The position numbers were made by a program, and so were the translations under genes. Of a stretch of 64,000 nt of DNA, positions 8,695 to 18,011 are shown in pieces. Every line of letters begins with the position of its first letter. Position 1 is the first letter of the stretch. The stretch is from Lutimonas halocynthiae. Its GTDB lineage: Bacteria > Bacteroidota > Bacteroidia > Flavobacteriales > Flavobacteriaceae. The notes under the pieces were generated by a model. That model saw only the letters and a program-made list of their open reading frames with translations. It did no database searches and had not been told where the DNA came from. Location: assembly GCF_030409835.1 (NCBI RefSeq), contig NZ_JAUFQO010000016.1:558001-622000 (forward strand), written 5' to 3'.

Positions 8695-9729
8695 TTATTT
8701 AATATTTTGATTATCCCTTTGTTTTTCAAGTTCATCTATTCTCGAACTCCATTTTGGTAAATTTCTAAAATGCACATATGATTTATTAAAATCATTATAA
8801 GGCATCGCCGGACTTCCTTGAACAATCTCATTATCACCAATTGATTTCCCAATTCCAGATTGAGCCTGTATCCTGACATTATTTCCTATGGTAAGATGAC
8901 CTACTATTCCAACTTGTCCGCCAATTTTGCAATCTTCACCAATCTTAGTGGACCCTGCAATTCCGGTCTGTGCCGCAATAACAGTGTTACTTCCTATTTC
9001 AACATTATGCGCTACATGAATCTGATTATCCAATTTAACACCTGATCTAATTATGGTTGAACCTAAAGTGGCTCTGTCAATTGTAGTGCCAGATCCTATA
9101 TCAACATTATCTTCAATGATTACATTTCCTATTTGAGGTATTTTACTATAGCCACCTTTTTTATCCGGGGCAAATCCAAAACCATCACAGCCAATAATAC
9201 TGCCAGAATGAATTGTACATTCATTTCCAATTATACAGTCTGAATATATTTTAGCTCCCGAAAAAAGAGTTGTATCATTCCCAATCACAACATTATCGCC
9301 AATAAAAACATTCGGGTAAATTTTGACATTACTGCCAATACGAACATTTTGACTCAAGTAACTAAATGAACCTAAATACAGATCAGCGCCATAAGAGGCA
9401 GTTTCGTGAATAAAAACAGGCTGCTCAATTCCAGATTTGTGAAGCTGAATATTATTATAATATTCAAGTAATTTGGTAAAAGCCATATACGGGTCCTCCA
9501 CTTTAATCATGGTACTCGATACTTCTTTTTCAGGCACAAATTTTTCATCGACTATGACCACAGAAGCCGCCGTAACATAAAGCCATGAATTATACTTTGG
9601 ATTGGATAAAAAAGTAAGAGACCCCTTCTCACCTTCTTCAATTTTTGAAAGCTTAGAAACCTCTTCTTTGGGGTTACCATAAACTTCTCCATTTAGGATT
9701 TCAGAGATTTGTTCAGCTGTAAATTTCAA
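8695..9729 (-). CDS. lpxD: UDP-3-O-(3-hydroxyacyl)glucosamine N-acyltransferase
   Basis: Third step of lipid A synthesis, N-acylation of UDP-3-O-acylglucosamine. About 344 residues: N-terminal uridine-binding-type domain (1-105), hexapeptide beta-helix (about 110-300), and a C-terminal helix. The catalytic His segment DNQIHVAHNVEIG and the second His (IVGHLTIG) are both present. I place the start at TTG 9729, giving MKFTAEQIS, the usual LpxD N-terminus. An in-frame ATG at 9783 adds 18 unlike residues, and a TATTTTTG promoter box lies inside that extension, so transcripts probably begin downstream of it. First gene of the lpxD-lpxC/fabZ-lpxA-efp-lpxD2 operon. Confidence 0.93.
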   Translation of the reverse strand: MKFTAEQISEILNGEVYGNPKEEVSKLSKIEEGEKGSLTFLSNPKYNSWLYVTAASVVIVDEKFVPEKEVSSTMIKVEDPYMAFTKLLEYYNNIQLHKSGIEQPVFIHETASYGADLYLGSFSYLSQNVRIGSNVKIYPNVFIGDNVVIGNDTTLFSGAKIYSDCIIGNECTIHSGSIIGCDGFGFAPDKKGGYSKIPQIGNVIIEDNVDIGSGTTIDRATLGSTIIRSGVKLDNQIHVAHNVEIGSNTVIAAQTGIAGSTKIGEDCKIGGQVGIVGHLTIGNNVRIQAQSGIGKSIGDNEIVQGSPAMPYNDFNKSYVHFRNLPKWSSRIDELEKQRDNQNIK

Positions 9730-9761
9730 ACGTTGCGTTTTAATATGATAGTTGATGAATG

Positions 9762-9789
9762 CAAAAATACTAAAATTTAGCAATCCAAA
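9762..9789 (-). promoter_or_regulatory. Predicted promoter of the lipid A operon
   Basis: On the minus strand, TATTTTTG (9762-9769) fits TAnnTTTG, and TTTG (9786-9789) lies 16 bases upstream. The start point would be about 25 bases before the TTG codon at 9729 and would exclude the upstream ATG. The element sits just past the end of the HD-domain gene. Confidence 0.45.
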
Positions 9790-9793
9790 GGAA

Positions 9794-11014
9794 TTATCGC
9801 AATTTCTTTGGATAACAAAGAAAATACTTTCTAACGGTCAATGATAATGCCTGAATACTCGCACTATCTGAAGCCTTGACAATATCTTTTTGTTCTCCAT
9901 TTTTATAAAGAATATTGATTTGCTCTGCTTCCGGGTTATACGCCTTATTACTAACGGTTCCATGATAAACAAGGTAATCCACTTCCTTATCACTTAAATT
10001 AAGTGCTGCCTTGACCTTTTCTTTTCTTTCAAGAATTTCACTCTTTTCAAACTCCTCATTTCGCATTTCTATTTTTGGGAGCCTTCTGTTTACAATAGAT
10101 GTACATAAATAAGAAAGTATCTTGTCTTCATGATAACACCAGTCTTTAACAGCTGACATGACATCATAATCGTCGAGTCGGCTAAATGCTTCTATTATTG
10201 ATTCGTCAAAATTATTTTCGTTTACTTCATTATCTAAAAAGACTTTTAAGGTGGCACTGCAAGGTACATCTTCACCTTTTATGATTAGCTCTCTCGCTCT
10301 TTCAATTATTTTCACCAATACTCTTTCAGCAACAATACCTGTTTTATGGAGGTATACCTGCCAATACATGAATCTTCTGGCCATGATGAATTTTTCAACA
10401 GAATAGATTCCTTTGAACTCCACTACGAGTTGATCATCTTTCACATCTAACATGGTAATCAATCTTTCTACACTTATGTGCCCTTCTGCAACCCCACTGT
10501 AAAAACTATCCCGTTTAAGATAATCAAGCCTATCCATGTCTAATTGACCGGATATTAATTGATTCATGAACTTTCTGTTATAGTCTCCCTTAAAAATCTG
10601 AATGGCAAGGTCAAGAGCACCATTAAAATCATCATTTAATATTTCCATAAACTTTAAGGAAACAAATTCATGACTGATACCTTTAATAAAGGTATGTTCC
10701 AAAGCATGTGAAAACGGACCATGCCCCATGTCATGCATTAAAATAGCAATAGTTAAAGCTTCCTCTTCCTCATCGCTTATCTCAACATTTTTCATTCTCA
10801 AGGTCTCTATCGCTTTTTGCATCAAATAAGTACAACCTAACACGTGATGAAAACGAGTATGATGTGCTCCCGGATATACCAGATAAGACAATCCCATTTG
10901 CGAAATACGCCTTAGTCTTTGGAAATAAGGGTGTTCAATAATCTTATAAATCAGTGGGTTTCTTACTGCAATAAATCCGTAAATTGGGTCATTAAAAATT
11001 TTTAGTTTTTTCAA
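9794..11014 (-). CDS. HD-domain phosphohydrolase (dGTPase-like)
   Basis: A 406-residue cytosolic protein of the COG1078-type HD superfamily. Seen: RFHHVLGC (first His), MHDMGHGPFSHALEH (HD doublet and following His residues, near 94-108), and DMDRLDYLKRDSFYSG (final Asp), the metal ligand pattern of dNTP triphosphohydrolase-like HD enzymes. Substrate is not shown by the sequence. It reads from a TTG codon (MKKLKIFNDPIYGF); no nearby ATG offers an alternative. It is divergent from porX, and its stop is just before the lpxD promoter. Confidence 0.85.
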   Translation of the reverse strand: MKKLKIFNDPIYGFIAVRNPLIYKIIEHPYFQRLRRISQMGLSYLVYPGAHHTRFHHVLGCTYLMQKAIETLRMKNVEISDEEEEALTIAILMHDMGHGPFSHALEHTFIKGISHEFVSLKFMEILNDDFNGALDLAIQIFKGDYNRKFMNQLISGQLDMDRLDYLKRDSFYSGVAEGHISVERLITMLDVKDDQLVVEFKGIYSVEKFIMARRFMYWQVYLHKTGIVAERVLVKIIERARELIIKGEDVPCSATLKVFLDNEVNENNFDESIIEAFSRLDDYDVMSAVKDWCYHEDKILSYLCTSIVNRRLPKIEMRNEEFEKSEILERKEKVKAALNLSDKEVDYLVYHGTVSNKAYNPEAEQINILYKNGEQKDIVKASDSASIQALSLTVRKYFLCYPKKLR

Positions 11015-11125
11015 AATATTAACGTTGATTTTTGTACTTTTCAGAATTAATTGCGTTCCTTGCGTAACAAGATTATCAGCAAAAATAAAGGTTTAATTTA
11101 ATTAATCATAGATAATAGAATTAGA

Positions 11126-12673
11126 ATGAGTTCAGGAAAAATACTTTGGGTTGATGATGAGATCCAACTTCTAAAACCCCATATGTTATTTTTAGAGAAA
11201 AAGAATTATGAAGTTATCCCATGTACCAATGGAGCTGATGCTGTAGAAAGCGTAAGTGAGGAGCAATTTGACATTGTTTTGCTAGATGAAAATATGCCTG
11301 GTTTATCTGGGCTGGAGACCTTGTCTCAGATAAAAGAAAAGCTCCCGAACTTACCAGTGATCATGATCACTAAAAGTGAGGAAGAATATATAATGGAAGA
11401 AGCTATTGGTTCTAAAATCGCTGATTATTTGATCAAACCTGTCAATCCAAATCAAATTCTATTGAGTTTGAAAAAGAATCTTGACAATTCAAGATTGGTT
11501 TCTGAAAAAACAACTTCTAATTACCAACAAGAATTTAGAAAAATCGCCTTAGATCTGGCAATGGTGAATACCTATGAAGACTGGATCGAATTGTATAAGA
11601 AACTGGTGCATTGGGAGATTCAACTAGAGTCTATCGCTGATATTGGAATGATTGAAATTCTCGAAAGCCAAAAAGAAGAAGCGAACTCACAGTTTTATAA
11701 ATTTATTAAAAACAATTACAGCGATTGGTTTCACGGTGATGACCGCCCTGTTTTATCTCATACACTATTCAAAGAAGTCATTGCGCCTCAGATCGAAAAA
11801 GATCCTGGTACGCTACTAATCGTGATCGATAATCTAAGATATGATCAATTGAGGGTTTTAGAACCCATCATTAGTGAATACTATAAGTCTATCGATGAAA
11901 AATCATTCTTTAGCATATTGCCTACCGCAACACAGTATGCAAGAAACGCCATTTTCTCAGGGTTAACACCTTTGGACATGGAGAAAAAATACCCTCAATA
12001 TTGGAAGAATGATACTGATGAGGGTGGGAAAAACATGTATGAAAATGAATTTTTCACCGCACAACTAAAAAGAATGAACCTAAACCTGGTTCATGAATAC
12101 TATAAGATTACAGCGGTTCACCAAGGTCGAGAATTAGCTGCCAATTTCGCTAAAACGAAAAAGAATGATCTAACGGTGATTGTCTATAATTTTGTCGATA
12201 TGCTATCACATTCCAGAACAGAAATGGATATGATCAAAGAATTGGCAAATGATGATAAAGCGTATCGTTCATTGACTTTAAGTTGGTTTAAGAACTCACC
12301 CCTTTTGGAAATCATCCAGAATGCTCAAAAAATGGGCCTTAAATTAATTATTACTACAGACCATGGAACCATTAATACTTCGAAACCTTCTAAGGTAGTT
12401 GGAGATAAAAATATAAGTTCGAACCTTCGTTATAAAACTGGTAAAAGTTTGAGTTATAATGAAAAGGAAGTCTATGAAGTAAAAGATCCAAAAGAAATTT
12501 TTCTTCCATCTTTAAATATCAGTAGTTCGTTCATTTTTGCAAAAGAGGATTATTTCTTTGCCTATCCTAACAACTACAACCATTTTGTGAAGTATTATAA
12601 AAACACGTATCAACATGGCGGTATTTCGCTTGAAGAAATGATTATTCCTTGCATGACTTTTGTACCAAAATAA
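11126..12673 (+). CDS. porX: PorX-type response regulator with PglZ domain
   Basis: A 515-residue protein with an N-terminal receiver domain (1-120: acidic pair Asp10/Asp11, phosphoacceptor Asp54 in LLDENMPG, Lys104 in YLIKPVNP) and a long C-terminal PglZ domain of the alkaline phosphatase superfamily (about 190-515, with VIDNLRYDQ and TTDHGT metal-binding type segments). This architecture is that of PorX, known in Porphyromonas gingivalis to control type IX secretion with the kinase PorY and sigma factor SigP; the PglZ part hydrolyses oligonucleotides in studied members. There is no DNA-binding domain. No kinase gene is adjacent. The start is ATG. It is divergent from the HD-domain gene. Confidence 0.92.
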   Translation: MSSGKILWVDDEIQLLKPHMLFLEKKNYEVIPCTNGADAVESVSEEQFDIVLLDENMPGLSGLETLSQIKEKLPNLPVIMITKSEEEYIMEEAIGSKIADYLIKPVNPNQILLSLKKNLDNSRLVSEKTTSNYQQEFRKIALDLAMVNTYEDWIELYKKLVHWEIQLESIADIGMIEILESQKEEANSQFYKFIKNNYSDWFHGDDRPVLSHTLFKEVIAPQIEKDPGTLLIVIDNLRYDQLRVLEPIISEYYKSIDEKSFFSILPTATQYARNAIFSGLTPLDMEKKYPQYWKNDTDEGGKNMYENEFFTAQLKRMNLNLVHEYYKITAVHQGRELAANFAKTKKNDLTVIVYNFVDMLSHSRTEMDMIKELANDDKAYRSLTLSWFKNSPLLEIIQNAQKMGLKLIITTDHGTINTSKPSKVVGDKNISSNLRYKTGKSLSYNEKEVYEVKDPKEIFLPSLNISSSFIFAKEDYFFAYPNNYNHFVKYYKNTYQHGGISLEEMIIPCMTFVPK

Positions 12674-12872
12674 AACGTAGCAATCACTTGATGTATTTTA
12701 TTTTTACAATTAAAAACTCATTTGATTTGGCTGACTTACATTTTTGCTAATGAGCGATTCAATTATGCTCAATAAACTCCTTGAATTTTTAAGAAATTCA
12801 TAGCCTGTATTTCAAAGAATTTTATCAATTTTGCATTATAAAATGTAAGCGAATCATTTAAACCCAAATTTG

Positions 12873-13931
12873 ATGAAAAAACATAATTTTAGTGCAGGTC
12901 CATGTATTCTTCCTCAGGAAGTTTTGCAAAAGGCATCAGAAGCAGTTCTTAATTTTAACAATCTGAACCTTTCTTTAATTGAAATCTCGCACAGGAGTGC
13001 TGATTTTGTTGAAGTTATGGAACATGCAAAAGATCTTGTACTCGAACTTTTAGATCTTAAAGACAAAGGATATTCAGCCTTATTTTTACAAGGCGGTGCA
13101 AGCCTGGAGTTTTTGATGGTTCCTTATAATATTTTGCCAGAAGGCGGCAAGGCTGCATTTATCAACACGGGTACCTGGAGTTCAAAAGCGATTAAGGAAG
13201 CTGGCCTTTTAGGAGAAGTAGAAGTGATTGCTTCATCTAAAGATACCAACTTTAATTATATTCCAAAAGACTATACCATCCCATCGGATGCTACTTATGT
13301 TCATTGCACAAGTAACAATACGATCTTTGGAACACAAATGAAATCCTTTCCTAAAACTGATAAACTATTGGTTTGTGATATGAGTTCAGATATTTTTTCA
13401 CGCAAATTGGATTTTAGTCAATTCGACCTTATTTATGCCGGCGCTCAAAAGAATATGGGACCTGCGGGAACAACTTTGGTAGTTGTGAAAGATGACATTT
13501 TAGGAAAAACCGGAAGAAAGATTCCTTCTATGTTAGATTATCAAATTCATATCTCAAAAGAGAGTATGTTCAATACACCACCTGTATTTCCTGTATATGT
13601 ATCTATGTTGACTCTTGAATGGCTTAAGGGCTTGGGAGGCGTAGAAGGTATTGAGAAAATAAACGATGAGAAAGCAGGGATTCTTTATGACGAGATTGAC
13701 AGTAACCCTTTATTTAAAGGAGTGGCGAATAAGGAAGATCGCTCAAATATGAATGTCACATTTGTCTTAACCGATGAAAGCAAAAAAGAAAAATTTGACA
13801 GTATGTGGAAAGAAGCAGGTATCAGTGGTATCAACGGACATAGATCAGTTGGTGGTTACAGAGCCAGTATTTACAATGCCATGCCTAAAGAAAGCATCCA
13901 GGTTTTGGTAGATGTAATGAAAGCACTTTAA
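12873..13931 (+). CDS. serC: Phosphoserine aminotransferase
   Basis: PLP-dependent conversion of 3-phosphohydroxypyruvate to phosphoserine (serine biosynthesis; also used in pyridoxine synthesis). About 352 residues. Seen: N-terminal KKHNFSAGPC, LFLQGGAS, and the PLP-lysine segment AGAQKNMGPAGTT near residue 191; C-terminal GHRSVGGYRASIYNA. The ATG at 12873 is preferred to the TTG one codon upstream because it gives the standard N-terminus. It is followed 29 bases later by serA, so the two steps are probably co-transcribed. The 199-base leader contains a near-consensus CAATTTTG box shortly before the gene. Confidence 0.96.
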   Translation: MKKHNFSAGPCILPQEVLQKASEAVLNFNNLNLSLIEISHRSADFVEVMEHAKDLVLELLDLKDKGYSALFLQGGASLEFLMVPYNILPEGGKAAFINTGTWSSKAIKEAGLLGEVEVIASSKDTNFNYIPKDYTIPSDATYVHCTSNNTIFGTQMKSFPKTDKLLVCDMSSDIFSRKLDFSQFDLIYAGAQKNMGPAGTTLVVVKDDILGKTGRKIPSMLDYQIHISKESMFNTPPVFPVYVSMLTLEWLKGLGGVEGIEKINDEKAGILYDEIDSNPLFKGVANKEDRSNMNVTFVLTDESKKEKFDSMWKEAGISGINGHRSVGGYRASIYNAMPKESIQVLVDVMKAL

Positions 13932-13960
13932 AAATAGTATAAAAATTTAAATATAATAAA

Positions 13961-14911
13961 ATGAAGGTATTAGCGAATGATGGTATTGCAACTTCAGGAG
14001 TTGTGGCGTTAGAAAATGCAGGTTTTGAGGTTATTTTAAAAACTGTTGCGCAAGAACAGCTTGCAGAATTTATTAATAAAAATGAAGTTGCTGTTCTCTT
14101 AGTAAGAAGTGCAACTACGGTAAGGGAAGCGCTTATAGATGCATGCCCTTCACTTAAGATCATTGGTCGTGGTGGTGTTGGTATGGACAATATCGATGTG
14201 AATTATGCAAGGAACAAAGGTCTTAAAGTAATTAACACTCCGGCTGCCTCTTCACATTCAGTTGCAGAATTGGTTTTTGCTCATTTATTTGGGATGGTAA
14301 GATTTTTACATGATTCTAATCAAAATATGCCACTTGAAGGAGATTCTAAATTTAAGGAACTTAAAAAGGCTTATGCCAAAGGTATTGAGTTAAAAGGGAA
14401 AACATTAGGAATTCTTGGTTTTGGCAGGATTGGTCAGGCCACAGCCAAAATTGGATTAGGTGTGGGGATGAAAGTTGTTGCTTTTGATCCTTTTATTGAT
14501 TCAGCTAATTTACAACTGGACTTTTTTGATGGGCAGCACGTGAATTTCACTATTGACACAACTTCAAAAGAGGATGTGCTTGCGCAGGCAGATTTTATTT
14601 CATTGCATGTACCGGCACAAAAAGAGTATGTGATTGGCGCCAAGGAATTTGCCATCATGAAACAAGGTGCTGGGATTGTCAACGCGGCACGTGGTGGAGT
14701 AATCGATGAAATTGCACTTATTGCAGCCATTGAGGAAGGAAAAATTTCAAATGCAGCCTTAGACGTATTTGAAAACGAACCAAGTCCTGAAATTCAATTA
14801 TTGATGAACAAAAACATTTCACTTACACCACATATTGGAGCTGCTACACAAGAAGCTCAGAATAGAATTGGTGAAGAATTAGCCACTCAAATTATTGAGA
14901 TCCTAGCCTAG
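13961..14911 (+). CDS. serA: D-3-phosphoglycerate dehydrogenase (short form)
   Basis: NAD-dependent first step of serine biosynthesis. The 316 residues form a D-isomer hydroxyacid dehydrogenase without the C-terminal ACT domain, so serine feedback through ACT is not expected. Seen: GRGGVGMDNID near 69, Rossmann motif LGFGRIGQATAK near 150, NAARGGVIDE with the catalytic Arg region, and the catalytic His in TPHIGAAT near 287. The start is ATG and it follows serC. A strong terminator lies 27 bases after its stop. Short-form SerA beside SerC supports this function over other family members. Confidence 0.94.
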   Translation: MKVLANDGIATSGVVALENAGFEVILKTVAQEQLAEFINKNEVAVLLVRSATTVREALIDACPSLKIIGRGGVGMDNIDVNYARNKGLKVINTPAASSHSVAELVFAHLFGMVRFLHDSNQNMPLEGDSKFKELKKAYAKGIELKGKTLGILGFGRIGQATAKIGLGVGMKVVAFDPFIDSANLQLDFFDGQHVNFTIDTTSKEDVLAQADFISLHVPAQKEYVIGAKEFAIMKQGAGIVNAARGGVIDEIALIAAIEEGKISNAALDVFENEPSPEIQLLMNKNISLTPHIGAATQEAQNRIGEELATQIIEILA

Positions 14912-14937
14912 GTTAGTTCTTGAAATTATATTAAAAT

Positions 14938-14974
14938 AGAGATTTATTATATCCATAATAAATCTCTATTTTTG
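14938..14974 (+). terminator. Rho-independent terminator after serC-serA
   Basis: A perfect 13-bp stem (14938-14950 AGAGATTTATTAT with 14955-14967) and loop ATCC, followed by ATTTTTG. The stem is AT-rich. It separates serA from the DUF1015 gene; because the U-run is short, some readthrough is possible. Confidence 0.75.
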
Positions 14975-15029
14975 TTTTAATCAACAATATCATACTGAAT
15001 ACTGTAATTACTTGATCTAATTATTAACC

Positions 15030-16265
15030 ATGGCCAAAGTAAATCCATTCCGAGCTGTAAGATCTACAAGAGATAAGGTTGCCTTAGTAACTACACGCTC
15101 TTATGATATCTATAAAAAAAAGGAATTAAACGACATTCTCAGATTGAATCCTTTTTCTTTTTTACACATTCTGCGTCCAGGCTTTAAATTTCATAAAACT
15201 GTTCATGGGGCCAAACGTTTCAAGATGGTTCATAACAGGTATGGTGAATTTAAAGAAAATGGCATTTTTAAGAATGATAAAAAACCCAGCTATTACTTGC
15301 ACCAAAAGTCTTTTAATGGAGATGTCTTTTGGGGAATTATCGGTTTAGCCTCTCTAGAGGATTATCAAAATGATGTGATAAAAAAGCACGAAAAGACTTT
15401 GAGCGAGAGAGAGGCACTATTTGGGAATTACCTTGAGGTTACAGGATTCAACGCCGAACCTGTATTGATAACTTATCCAGACAATGATTTTCTTTCTTCA
15501 CTTATATTAAAATACAGAACGCTCAGAGCTGAATATGAATTTACCACAAACAAGAACAGAACACATCTTATGTGGTTGATCGATAATGAAGATGAAGTAG
15601 CTCAAATTTCAGATTCTTTTGCCAATATGCCTTCGCTCTATATAGCCGATGGACATCACAGAACCGCTTCTTCCAATTATTTGTATGAAAAAATGAAGCA
15701 AAGTGGTGATGAAAAAGCAAAAGACTTGTGTAAACATTTTATGGCCTATTTTATTCCTGAGTCAAGTTTGAGAATCACTTCTTTTTATCGATTTATCAAT
15801 AATCTGAATGGCCTTCATAAACGGGAATTTTTGATGGCTCTTGATGAAAATTTCAGAATTCAAAATCTGGGGAAACAATACTATCAACCCTCAAAAAAGC
15901 ATCATTTCTGTATGTATCTTGATGGTGAATATTACAAACTATACCTCAGAAAGTCATCATTCAATCCCAGTAATGAACTAGACGATTTGGATTCTCAAAT
16001 TCTGTTCAAAAAAATTCTTGAACCTATTCTTGGCATCAAGGATCCTTCAACAGACAAAAATATAGATTACCTCCCTGAAACCGGCAATGAAATGCAACTG
16101 CAGCAACTAGTTGATTCAGGAGATTATGAGGTCGGATTTGGTCTGTTTCCTATTTCTGTTAAACAGCTTAAAACTGTTGCCGACAACAACCTTACAATGC
16201 CTCCCAAAAGCAGCTATGTCGAGCCCAAATTAAGAAGTGGGCTAACCATCTATGAATTGAAGTAA
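15030..16265 (+). CDS. DUF1015 family protein
   Basis: A 411-residue protein of the DUF1015 family, whose biochemical function is not established. Seen: the conserved N-terminal FRAVR segment (residues 5-9), LRPGFKF, the central YIADGHHRTASSNYLYEKM segment (near 205-223), which is the family hallmark, and a C-terminal GFGLFPISVKQL segment. It starts with ATG downstream of the serC-serA terminator and 22 bases before the yggS-like gene. The family often accompanies serine biosynthesis genes, so a link to serine or PLP metabolism is a reasonable guess, not a demonstration. Confidence 0.88.
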   Translation: MAKVNPFRAVRSTRDKVALVTTRSYDIYKKKELNDILRLNPFSFLHILRPGFKFHKTVHGAKRFKMVHNRYGEFKENGIFKNDKKPSYYLHQKSFNGDVFWGIIGLASLEDYQNDVIKKHEKTLSEREALFGNYLEVTGFNAEPVLITYPDNDFLSSLILKYRTLRAEYEFTTNKNRTHLMWLIDNEDEVAQISDSFANMPSLYIADGHHRTASSNYLYEKMKQSGDEKAKDLCKHFMAYFIPESSLRITSFYRFINNLNGLHKREFLMALDENFRIQNLGKQYYQPSKKHHFCMYLDGEYYKLYLRKSSFNPSNELDDLDSQILFKKILEPILGIKDPSTDKNIDYLPETGNEMQLQQLVDSGDYEVGFGLFPISVKQLKTVADNNLTMPPKSSYVEPKLRSGLTIYELK

Positions 16266-16287
16266 TAATTGAATTAAATCATATTAA

Positions 16288-16950
16288 ATGCTTGTTAAAG
16301 AGAACTTAGAGAATTTTAAATCAAAAATAGACCAAGGCGTAACGTTGGTTGCTGTATCGAAGACCAAACCTATTTCGGATATCATGGAAGCCTATGAAGC
16401 AGGGCAACGAAATTTTGGTGAAAATAAGATTCAGGAAATGGTGAATAAGTATGAAGCCTTACCAAAGGATATAAAATGGCATATGATAGGTCATCTTCAG
16501 CGTAACAAGGTAAAATACATGGCACATTTTGTCGATTTAATTCATGGTGTTGATAGCTTTAAAACGCTAAATGAGATTAACAAGCAGGCAAAGAAACATG
16601 ACCGCATTATCAACTGCTTGTTGCAAGCCAGAATTGCTAAGGAAGAGACTAAATTCGGTCTTGAGTTTAGGGAAATAGAAAGTATACTTCAATCTAAAGA
16701 ACTTGCTGAGCTGGAAAACATCAAAATTGTGGGCTTAATGGGAATGGCAAGTTTCAGCTCAAACGAAGAAGAAGTTTCCGCTGAATTTCAAGGATTAAAG
16801 GCCCTTTTTGACAGCATCAATGCATCAAATATTGAGCTAAAAATTCTTTCTATGGGCATGAGTGGTGACTATAAGATCGCTATTAAAAATGGGAGCAATA
16901 TGATTCGCGTAGGGTCTGCGATTTTTGGATCCAGAAATTATATTGTTTAA
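16288..16950 (+). CDS. PLP homeostasis protein (YggS/PROSC family)
   Basis: A 220-residue single-domain protein with the alanine-racemase-like barrel fold that binds pyridoxal phosphate without enzyme activity and buffers PLP levels. Seen: LVAVSKTKP, with the PLP lysine near residue 26; NFGENKIQEM; WHMIGHLQRNKVK near 72-84; LGLMGMAS-like segment (VGLMGMAS); LSMGMSGDY; and the C-terminal IRVGSAIFGSR phosphate-binding segment. The start is ATG. It probably shares a transcript with the DUF1015 gene. It is convergent with holA, the ends being 26 bases apart. Confidence 0.94.
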   Translation: MLVKENLENFKSKIDQGVTLVAVSKTKPISDIMEAYEAGQRNFGENKIQEMVNKYEALPKDIKWHMIGHLQRNKVKYMAHFVDLIHGVDSFKTLNEINKQAKKHDRIINCLLQARIAKEETKFGLEFREIESILQSKELAELENIKIVGLMGMASFSSNEEEVSAEFQGLKALFDSINASNIELKILSMGMSGDYKIAIKNGSNMIRVGSAIFGSRNYIV

Positions 16951-16976
16951 TAAAAAATACTAGAAAGGCATCTTTT

Positions 16977-17981
16977 CTAATGCATAATTTTAAACAATAA
17001 CTCTTTAAGAATATCTCCCTGAGCTAAGTTTGAGGCACCAACACCCTTACTTTTCAAATCAGCCTCTCTTAGGCTGGCAATTACCTGAGCTACCTTCCTC
17101 ATTGGGTAATTTCGCGCCGCTCTCTGGTACTCAGCAATAAAATACGGGTTAATCCTCAACATTTTTCCAACATTGATCTTGCCTTTATCTTTTAAACCGT
17201 GATATAACAACAGCTGGGTAAAAAAACTATTCAATAATGAAATAGTCATTATCAATGGATTACTCTTTGGATTTTGAGAAAAATACTGCGCTATTTGATT
17301 CGCTTTAACCAGCTCCTTATCTCCTATTGCCTTTCTCAATTCGAAATTATTGTAATCTTTACTTATGCCTATATTTTCTTCTATGTTTATAGCTGAAATA
17401 ACAGAACCTTTATCTAATACAAGCGCCAATTTGTCTAGTTCGTTATCAATTTTTGAAAGATTCGTTCCGAGAAATTCCACCAACATATGTGATGCTTTTG
17501 GTTCTATCTGATAACCTTTATCCCTCAAATTACTATTGATCCACTCACTTACCTGATTTTCATAAAGCTTTTTACTCTCAAACAGACAGCCTACTTCTGC
17601 CACCGTTTTTGCTAATTTCTTTCGCTTATCAATGGTTTTATACTTATAGCAAATAACCAAGACTGTAGACGGCTGTGGGTTTTCAGCATAAGCCGCTAAT
17701 TTTTCAATATTCCTCGATAGATCTTGTGCTTCTTTTACGATAACCACTTGTTTATCAGACATCATAGGGAAACGTTTGGCGTTTGCCACAATTTCTTCGA
17801 TTGTAACATCCCTACCATAAAGCACCATTTGATTAAAGCCCTTTTCTTCTTCCGCCAATATATTGTTTTCAATATAATCAGATATCTTATCTATATAATA
17901 GGCCTCCTCGCCCATTAGAAAATAAATGGGCTTGGTGTTTTTCGATTTTATATCATCGACGATCTGTTTGATTCTATTCAT
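16977..17981 (-). CDS. holA: DNA polymerase III subunit delta
   Basis: Delta subunit of the clamp loader, which opens the beta clamp. The 334 residues fit the family. Seen: N-terminal YFLMGEEAYYIDKISDYIE (about 20-38), a clamp-binding region near MVLYGRD, no Walker A motif (as expected for delta), and a C-terminal helical collar domain with NPLIMTISLLNSFFTQLLLYHG-type packing. The start is ATG. It is divergent from the PD-(D/E)XK-like gene at 18012 with only 30 bases between the starts, so the two promoters must overlap. Confidence 0.9.
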   Translation of the reverse strand: MNRIKQIVDDIKSKNTKPIYFLMGEEAYYIDKISDYIENNILAEEEKGFNQMVLYGRDVTIEEIVANAKRFPMMSDKQVVIVKEAQDLSRNIEKLAAYAENPQPSTVLVICYKYKTIDKRKKLAKTVAEVGCLFESKKLYENQVSEWINSNLRDKGYQIEPKASHMLVEFLGTNLSKIDNELDKLALVLDKGSVISAINIEENIGISKDYNNFELRKAIGDKELVKANQIAQYFSQNPKSNPLIMTISLLNSFFTQLLLYHGLKDKGKINVGKMLRINPYFIAEYQRAARNYPMRKVAQVIASLREADLKSKGVGASNLAQGDILKELLFKIMH

Positions 17982-18011
17982 AAATTATAAGAAGTTCCTT
18001 ACTTTTACCTC

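Noticed and set aside
11126-12673. A complete type IX secretion system locus around porX
   Set aside because: Only the PorX regulator is clear. No PorY kinase, PorKLMN or gliding genes occur in the window, and the barrels at 33-40 kb are not convincing PorT orthologs.
13885-14190. Minus-strand ORF of 101 codons over the serC-serA junction
   Set aside because: Antisense to two well-supported enzyme genes; no recognisable motif.
16951-16976. Short hairpin between the yggS-like gene and holA (TAGAAA/TTTCTA)
   Set aside because: Only 6 bp, AT-rich, and it overlaps the end of holA; too weak to call as a terminator.
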